From: Chamaecrista fasciculata
Lineage: Eukaryota; Streptophyta; Magnoliopsida; Fabales; Fabaceae
Reading direction: 5' to 3'
DNA: 64,000 bases
Assembly: GCA_003254925.1 (NCBI GenBank)
Contig: QANZ01031018.1
Coordinates: forward strand, 1 to 64,000
The translations under genes were made by a program, and so were the position numbers. Every line of letters begins with the position of its first letter. The stretch's first letter is position 1. Shown here piece by piece: positions 56,678 through 64,000 of this stretch. A model generated the notes under the pieces. It was given only the letters and a program-made list of their open reading frames with translations. It was not told the DNA's origin and did no database searches.

Positions 56678-58051
56678 AATAACAAGATACTCCAAATTTG
56701 GTGCCCTTTGTAAGAGAGGGAATATATACTTTTCACCTTCTGTTCTAAATCCCACCGTCAGACTCAAGTGCTGAAGGTTCCCAAAAAAATTGCTTGGCTC
56801 TTCAGAAAGAAACTGCAAAATAACATCAAATTTGACAAAGTTGTCACAAAATGACATCTTTGAATAATTACTAGCTTCATAAACTAATTTATTAATAGGA
56901 AATTCTAAGATGCAACTTGTGGGGTATGCATACAATTAAAAGGTGACATAATCTCTATTTTTTAAACAATTTAATGTTGAGAAATAATAAAAAAAAAAGT
57001 TAACTTTTTAAACCAATAAAAAATGTGTAAGAGACCAACATCACAAATTGTATAGATCAACATGTTGCATCATAGACTAACCCTTAATTAATAGTTAAAT
57101 TGTACTAAGACCCTTTGTGTTTTAAGTAAGGGACAAAGAACACTCCTGAGTATCAAAACTTGACAAACTATCTCTTTGAGTTTTCAACTTTGTTCATTTG
57201 GGAATCATTGTGTTTTAAAACTTAACAAACACACCTCTTGAACTTTTAATTTTGCTCACTTAGTATTACTAGATAACTTCACATTTTTTAAAGTTCAAGA
57301 ATCTTGAGTGAACATAATTGAAAACTTAGGAAGTTTGACTATTAAGTTTTAGAACTCAGGGATGCTAAGTGAACAAAATTGATAACTCAAAGGTGCTTTT
57401 TACCCCTGACAAAAACTCTGATAGTTTTATTATAATTTAACAACAATCAATTAATTAATTACCTTGAGAATGCTACTATCTATGCATAATCTCCTGGCAC
57501 ATCGTACACCTCGAAGAATATTAACGAAATATTTTTTACCTAGGGGTTGCGCATCATAATGCTGGACCATGAAACATGCAACTTGTAAATTCTCCCGAAA
57601 CATCTCTTCTTCCCATCTTAGCCTTCTAGCATCACCTTCCCATCTCAGCTTCTCCAAATTAGGCGTGAAAAACTCCATTTTCAGACCCTCATCATTCGTC
57701 AACCTCATAAAAATAGTTCTGAAATCGAAGCTTCTCAGATTCTCTGCATAAACCTTAACAGAAGTGAAAAATCCTCCATCCTCAATGGTCAAATCCTCAA
57801 TGCAAGTGCTTCGAATGTTGAGGGATGTGACCCCAGAGATTACTCCAAGAGTGAGTCGCTTCAAATTTGGGAAGCTCTTACAAACCCACTCGCCGATTGG
57901 CTCAGACAAGTCCACACGAAAACCTCCCATAGACAAAGTATGGAGTGAGGTAAGTGTGGATTCTTTTGGAAGCTTCAATGTGCCACAGCCCATCAATATG
58001 ACAAGAGACTTAAGGGAGCATTGAGGATTGAAAAGAGAGAAGAGCCATTGT

Positions 58052-59511
58052 CACTATAAGAAATTTTCGATTTTGTGACAGACAAATCCGTCACTAAAGC
58101 ATGAAATCCGTCACAAAACAACGAATTAGTGACGGACAACGTCCGACGCTAAAAGGCGTGTCACTAAATTCATGTGACAGATGTAGTTTCCGTCACTAAA
58201 TTTGTGACGGACTAAATGCGAAATATTCAGTCACAAAGCCGTCACTAATCATAATCAATGTTGTCAAAAGTGAAGTTGTTTTTGTGACTGATCATCCGTC
58301 ACAAAATAGTAACCTTTGCTACGACAAATGTTTCTAAATGTTCGTCACAAATCTGTCACTAATTTTTTGTCCCAAATCTATCACTAATTTTCCGTCACAA
58401 ATTTATCTGTAAATTTTCATCACATATCCGTCACTAAATATTTGTCACAAATATGTCTAAATATCTATCACAAAAACTTTTATATTATCATCATAATATA
58501 ATATGAAGTTACAAAATTATAAGTATTATTCACTTTAAATAAAAAGTCTACTTCAATCTCTTAAAAATAACACAAAACAATAGCCCAACTAAAAAGATAA
58601 TATAATAAGTCAACTACAATTAACACAATTAGCAATTTCTAAGATTCTTGATGATCTTCATGTGAAGGAGGCATTCTTGTTTCCATGAGTTGTTGCACCA
58701 ATCCTTCTAACACATGTACTTTATTTTCCAATTGTTGTCTCTCTTTTGTCTCTTGTTCAAGTTTTTGATGCACCATTTCCATATTATTTGATGCATTTCC
58801 ATCAATGTCCGACACTTGATTACTTGAAACATGTGATTGAACTGAAGAGGTATGAGTAGAAACTTTTGGAACCTCTGACCCAAACCCATAAATCCTTCCT
58901 TTTTTGGGACCACCGGCAACCTTAGTCCAAATAGACATTTCTTTTTCAACATTAGCTGTATCCACATCTATTGGATTATTGTTGTCTATCCCATCATTCA
59001 ATGTGTCATTTGAGACTTTCATCTCATTCTCAAATTTCTCCTAAAACATGTCACACCAAACAAATATTAAAAAATCTATTAAAAGGTGAAATGAGCAAGA
59101 AAATGTAAACAAAACATTGTGCAATCATAACAGAAATTTTACATGACAATAACAAGTCATAAATAGGTTATATAAGCAAGAACTTGGTCATAGAACATTG
59201 TCCAACCATAACAGAATTTTTATATGTGAAGAGCAAGCCATCGAGATGTGAAATGAGCAAAATAAATATTAAGACATACACTCAAGACCAAAATGACCCT
59301 TTTATCAATTTTATTAATTAATAATACTTACATTGTACTAAACAATAGAGATGAAATGAAATTGGCCGGTATGAACTATAAAGTGAATCGACCAAATAAA
59401 AAGTGTGAAGAATGAAGACAGAAGATCATGATTTACAATAACCTTTTTTGTGACCGAATCGTATCCGTCACAAAAATCCGTCACAAATTTTAATTTTTCT
59501 AGTATTGTGTG
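58052..59511 (-). mobile_element. CACTA (En/Spm) element, 1.46 kb, with transposase-tail remnant
   Basis: The plus-strand left end is cactataagaaattttcg. The other end, read on the minus strand, is cacaatactagaaaaatt, both CACTA-type. Subterminal regions carry many copies of gtcacaaat/gtcactaa motifs in both orientations, as in the subterminal repeats of CACTA elements. Host attgt occurs on both sides (58047-58051 and 59512-59516), although the superfamily normally gives 3 bp, so the exact cut is uncertain. The only coding remnant is at 58639-59022. Confidence 0.8.
58639..59022 (-). pseudogene. En/Spm (Transposase_24-type) C-terminal remnant
   Basis: A 127-codon frame carries the sequence IWTKVAGGPKKGRIYGFGSE, the hallmark tail of plant En/Spm-type Ptta transposase proteins, then a Ser-rich linker and a coiled coil (about residues 80-115, MVHQKLEQETKERQQLENKV). 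The DNA-binding and catalytic parts are absent, so it cannot catalyse transposition. It lies within the CACTA element. Confidence 0.7.
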
Positions 59512-60088
59512 ATTGTAACTGTGAATATATGGAATTGTGAAATGACATTGTTAACATGAGGCGGAGCTCTTCCACATGGAAGCTTGTGATCGCGTGGCGA
59601 ATCCATTGTTGCTGGGCTGCCAAGTGTTGGCTGCAAAGGAATGAGAGGCGATGAATGGGGAAGGATTGGCGTTGATGAAAGAGTTTGGTGATGTATGAGA
59701 TGAAGGATTTGCATAATGTGCATGATGAGCATGAGGCATTATCTTGTGGATACAGCAGCCAACCTAACTGATTTTGATGATGGGTTAATGAGAAACTCAA
59801 GGTTGGGGATGTGATGCTTAGGTCTCGGAATCTTGTGGATACAACAGCCAATCTGACTGAGTCGTTGAAGTGAAGGAAGGAGAAGATGTGATGAATGAGA
59901 GAGTTTGGCAAGTTGCTCAAAAGATTTCTGGTTTCACTTTCTGGCAAGTTGTTAACGATACTATTCATGGAGCTTGATATTTCTTCTTCTAACATGTTCG
60001 TTTTCCTCTTCTTCAAAGATTCTAAAATGTTCCTATTCCTCTTCTTCTTCTTTATGGATTCTAAAATGTTCCTATTCCTTTTCTTCAT

Positions 60089-62528
60089 GAATTCAAACTT
60101 TGGAACAATGTAATCACCTGATTAAGAAGGGGGAAACAATAGAATAATAGATATGTAATTCATAGGAAAATAAGGAAAAACAACAAGTATAGATATTCAT
60201 CCAAATATTCTGTCTTTCTCAAAAGTGAAATAAAAAGTAAATTTATAAAATAACAGAGTATGGATGATAAAGAATAAATTAATGCTTTTATTTTTATGAT
60301 ATTTTATATCATATACTGTTTATAAATTCTAAAGATTTAAAAAATCATAAAGATGAGTATTTATATAAATACATTTAATTTAATTATTTGAATTTCATAA
60401 AAATAGACCTACAAGAAGCGGTTTAGACTTTAAAGGGTAAATTTTTTCTCTATCTCTTTCACTGCAAGGATATCTCATATTTGTTATGTCTTAATTAATT
60501 TATATTTTAATAAAAATATGACTCAAAACAGTATTTTAATAATCAAAATCCTTTTATCTTCTTAAGGAAATCAGAACTTCGGGAATAATTTTATATGCAA
60601 AGTTAAGACTTTATAATTATATAGTGTATACGACTAGGGATAAATAGGAGTATGGATGATAAATAAGGAGAACTACACATTCTTTATATTTTATCTTCAA
60701 GTTTGGTAGTGATGCATGTTCTTAAATAGTTTCCTTATTTTATTTATTACCATTAAATATATTATGATTTTCATAATTCATCAAGCCACTTGGATAAATC
60801 TCATGCTCAATTAATTTTATAAAAATATATAACCTTATTGTAAATTCTTCCACTTCGAGAAACAAGATCATGCCACTTCTCCTTTTAGTAGTGGGTTGGG
60901 CATCATCACAATGTTGATAACAAATCTTCCTTAAGCTAATTCGCAATTCTTCATTCAATTTTGTATACAATTCTCAAACCACATTTAAGAAGAAAAGACA
61001 AACCAGATTGAGAGTTAAAGAAAATGGTACAGAAAAAGACTTTGTTCTAACTTTATAGGATAATTGGAATATAGGAGCTTTTGTTGTACTATCAATAATA
61101 TGTATACCTAAATTCTTGATTTGTATTTATGCTAATATTTGGAATATTAAAATAAAAGTTGGTAAATAATATAATTTTCAGTATTAAATCATATGTGTTT
61201 CTCATTCATGAAATCTCAAATTAGTTGTGGTTTTGTTAAATATGAATTGATTTGAGTTTTTTAAAATAAAAGATTATCACACGCACCCTTTAAAACATTT
61301 AGAGTAAAATGTATAAAACTCTTCAAATTGTAATTATTGAGTAAAAAATTTCATAAAATATAAAAAAATAACTACGTTTTTTAACTTCTCATATTATGTA
61401 AAAATCTCAATTTATAAAAAAATATTTTAGTTTTATTATTAATAATATAACAATTATTAATTGTAAGTTTTCATGTGTAATAATAATTGGATAGTAAAAA
61501 GTGATTTATAATAAAAAAATAATAAAAAAATCTTTCATATATTTTGAGCAATGTTTTATGTATAACAAGGAAACTTGTCATTGAAATAAAATCATTATCA
61601 CTGTTCCACTTTCAATTTTCACAAATTGATTCATTCCATTAATTAGAAGGATGTGTTCTTAATCGAGTTATTATTAACATTATTTTTTTATACAACAATT
61701 ATCGATTACAATGCATATTGATGTACATTTTCTTTTGGTAAGGAAAAAAAGAAATTAGGCAACATGATTAAAATATCATAAGAATTAAATCGATAAATAC
61801 TTAAAGAAATACTAAATTAACAAATATTGGAAATGATAAAATAATATTTTTAAGTAAAAAAAGAGATAAATGTATATTTTAAACAATAATATATAACATA
61901 ACATTGTGTGTCTTTATTTGACTTATTATACAATTACTCATTTAATATTTTTATCATTTCAATTGTTTTACTCTTTATATTAATCTTTGGAATATATATA
62001 GTCTATCTATCATTAATCTAAGAGAAGCAGCTCCTCTATAATGGACTATTTATGTATTCATTATTCAAAAAACATCCAAACAAATATTTTTAACATTTTG
62101 TCCCTTCAAGTCCATTTTAGGTGTTCACGGATCGGGTCAAACCACATTTCAATCGAACTCAAGACCCAGCTTGGTCAGACCCGGGCTGAGCCACTGAGCT
62201 CGATTGAGCCAAAATTTTTTATTTATTTTATATATTTTGAATTTGTATATATTGATGAAATAATTAATTATGGGTTAATTTAATGATATTTTTATTAATA
62301 AAGAAATTTAATTAAATTATTTATTAAAAAAATAATGATTTAATTAAAATTAATTATATATTTTATGTATTTTTTAATATATAATTAATAATTTATATAT
62401 ATATATATATATTTTCAACAATTAAAAATATTAAATAGTAAATACTATAAATATATAATTTTATATATTATAAATTTTTTAAAAACATGTTATTTTAAAA
62501 ACGAACATACTCCGATCTTAAAAAAAAA
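60089..62528. other. AT-rich intergenic DNA
   Basis: No gene was supported. Near 62118 there is a ggtgttcacggatcgggtca...gagctcgattgagcc patch of the kind found at hAT-like ends, but no partner end was found. (TA)n lies at about 62394-62411. Confidence 0.4.
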
Positions 62529-62975
62529 GGTTAAAGGTTCATTTTAGTCTTAAATGTATGCCTTGATGTTTATTTTGGTCCATTATGTTTCAAAATGTTC
62601 AAAATTGGTCCTAAATGTTAGCAAAATGTTTCATTTTGGTCCCAACAATTGAATGTGGCTTGTTTCAAGTTCAAACGTGATAAGTTTAGAGATACGTATT
62701 GTTCTCGAAGAGTACTTTCTCTATCCAGTTGGAGCCGTCGGCAAACGAGGTCAAATCGGTTCTAAATGTAGACTTCTCATTTCATGGTCAAACAAGCAAA
62801 GTTGATCATATCTCTCTCGTTTCAAATTCGAATGCGACGAATTCAGAGCTCTGAGTTTCTCTTAACAAGGCCTTTGAACTTGAAATGAGAGACAAGAGAA
62901 ATATGATCAAATTCAATAGTTTGAACCAAAATAAAATATTTTACCAACATTTAGGACCAAAATGACCCTTTGACC
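62529..62975. mobile_element. MULE-like foldback element
   Basis: The left arm, ggttaaaggttcattttagt, and the right arm, ...aggaccaaaatgaccctttgacc, are inverted. The interior (62650-62920) contains the ctttctctatccagttggag and aaacgaggtcaaat tracts found in the elements at 5239-6009 and 32114-35602. No transposase is seen. Confidence 0.6.
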
Positions 62976-64000
62976 CCAAAAAAACACTAAACCCACAAAC
63001 ACAACCCTAATTCCTCATGCCCTCCGTCGATATAGTAAGGTAGAGAAGCCGCAAGTGAGAGGACCAACGTTGCGAGAGAAGTCGGAAGATGCTGCTTGTC
63101 GTCGTGGTTTGTGCTCGTCAACGGTGGGGTGGCTAATCTCTTCGTCTCTGCTTCTTTCAGGTTTTGCTTCCTTCTTTTAAAATTTTCGTGAATTCGTCTG
63201 CATTTCATGATGTTCCATTTTCTTCGCACATCATAACTGCAATCTCATATATAGTTATAAATAATTAGCTGCAATCTCATATACATTGACATCTTGCTGC
63301 CCGTTTCAACAAATCTGTTTGTCAGTCTCTTTTATTAAGTACCGTAATTGAAGTAATCACATATCGCCAGATGAATTTTAATGAAGTGATCTATTTTCAT
63401 CGGTGATTGACTGGGCACCTGTCGTAAGGTGCCCTGGGAAGTCAAATTAAATTTATACTCGAGCCTCGCAAGTATAACTATATTTATTAGAATATAGTAT
63501 AGATTCTAACCCAAGGTCGAATTTCTCGCGGAACTTCTAGGAATTTTAACAATCAATTGTATCAGAAACAGGTCTTAGTGAACACGGGACAAAGGCTTAC
63601 AAGAGTGAATTATAGTAACTAAGAGTGCAAAGTAAAGAACGAATTATCTGATAAACGGTAACTAATGAACGAAGAACGCATGTATCTCGAACTCCGGCTT
63701 CCCTGCTCAACAAAATATAGTAGAAGATATCTTTAAATAGATGAGTTTATATACCACACCCAATGATGTGTTTATACTAAAACACAATCAATCAAGCAAT
63801 GGTGGAGAATATAAGGTTAAGATCAATCACTCAACCTAAACTAGGTATGAGTATTTTGTCAAAGCTCTTCGGGGCAATTTATATTATTGCCACATCGGAA
63901 CAATAAACAAACAAAGAACAATCCTAATTATATCTCTAAGATAGATAGAACACTCTTTAGCAAACTCTAAAAGAGCAAACTTTATTAATTGTGAAAGAGA
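62976..64000. other. Unclassified right edge
   Basis: A moderately GC-rich stretch at 63000-63180 has only short frames. From about 63410 (ctgggcacctgtcgtaaggtgccc, an imperfect palindrome) to the window end the sequence looks repeat-like, possibly the edge of an LTR-type element, but no second end is in view. Confidence 0.3.

Larger units (their letters stand above)
55765..60088 (-). pseudogene. F-box/LRR gene broken by three insertions
   Basis: Host pieces on the minus strand: exon 1 60088-59512 (start MKKRNRNILES..., F-box about residues 55-100 with NLPNSLIHHIFSFL and STRFRDL, then the first LRR-type segment HVEELRLML); continuing at 58051-57463 (WLFSLFNPQCSLKSLVIL..., LRRs, ending SSILK at a GT donor); exon 3 56812-56695 (FLSEEPSNFFGNLQHLSL...APNLEYLVI); continuing 55822 to about 55765 (EERNVTKTT). 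Such proteins are substrate adaptors of SCF ubiquitin ligases. The gene is interrupted by a CACTA element, a polyA-tailed retroposon and a MITE end, and its 3' end is lost. Apart from the insertions the frame reads on well, so inactivation looks fairly recent. The N-terminus contains an imperfect duplicated RNRNILES-K segment. Confidence 0.8.

Noticed and set aside
56657-56935. A separate 92-codon gene on the minus strand
   Set aside because: Its central part is exon 3 of the F-box/LRR pseudogene; the beginning is intron and the end is the retroposon A-tail.
63410-64000. Possible LTR-type element entering the window
   Set aside because: Only a repeat-like edge with a palindromic start is visible; no matching end, duplication or coding part to support a call.

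Overview
This is a piece of a plant nuclear genome, almost certainly a eudicot: long AT-rich intergenic stretches, GT-AG introns, plant-specific gene families (AHL AT-hook/PPC, PSI-like DUF3475/DUF668, F-box/LRR) and a dense mix of plant transposons. Most of the 64 kb is non-coding. No species was assigned. There are two small sequence gaps (N at 19063-19068 and at 46424).

Layout. 1-3.9 kb: two twin 179-bp mini-Helitrons, one holding a nested 2-kb Mutator-like (MULE) element, with a solo Copia LTR between them. 3.98-25.3 kb: a large direct segmental duplication, copy A about 3985-13380 and copy B about 15680-24903, sitting on either side of an intronless PSI-like (DUF3475/DUF668) gene. Copy B ends in an intact six-exon BET12-type SNARE gene (22047-25252). 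Copy A carries the broken counterpart, whose last exon runs in frame straight into the PSI-like reading frame. Each copy has taken its own transposon insertions, and the other copy preserves the empty sites. 25.3-36.7 kb: a repeat zone with a small MULE, two tRNA-derived SINEs, solo LTRs, and a foldback element holding two hAT elements, one of which carries an approximately 29-bp minisatellite. 38.5-40 kb: an AHL19/20-type gene whose conserved start codon reads CTG. 40-50 kb: mainly intergenic, with a GC-rich solo LTR and a 39-bp tandem repeat. 50278-55064: a complete Helitron with both termini, carrying an apparently intact nine-exon RPA1-like gene and no visible Rep/helicase gene. 55.7-60.1 kb: an F-box/LRR gene broken by a CACTA element, a polyA-tailed retroposon and a MITE end. 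60-64 kb: AT-rich intergenic DNA with a MULE-like foldback and an unclassified right edge.

The genes show no operon-like cooperation. The intact coding genes I support are the PSI-like gene (signalling, probably membrane-linked), BET12 (ER-Golgi membrane fusion), the AHL regulator (nuclear DNA-binding) and the Helitron-borne RPA1-like gene (single-strand DNA binding). The main points of interest are the BET12/PSI fusion architecture, the loss of the canonical ATG in both the PSI-like and AHL genes, and the Helitron that retains only an RPA gene.
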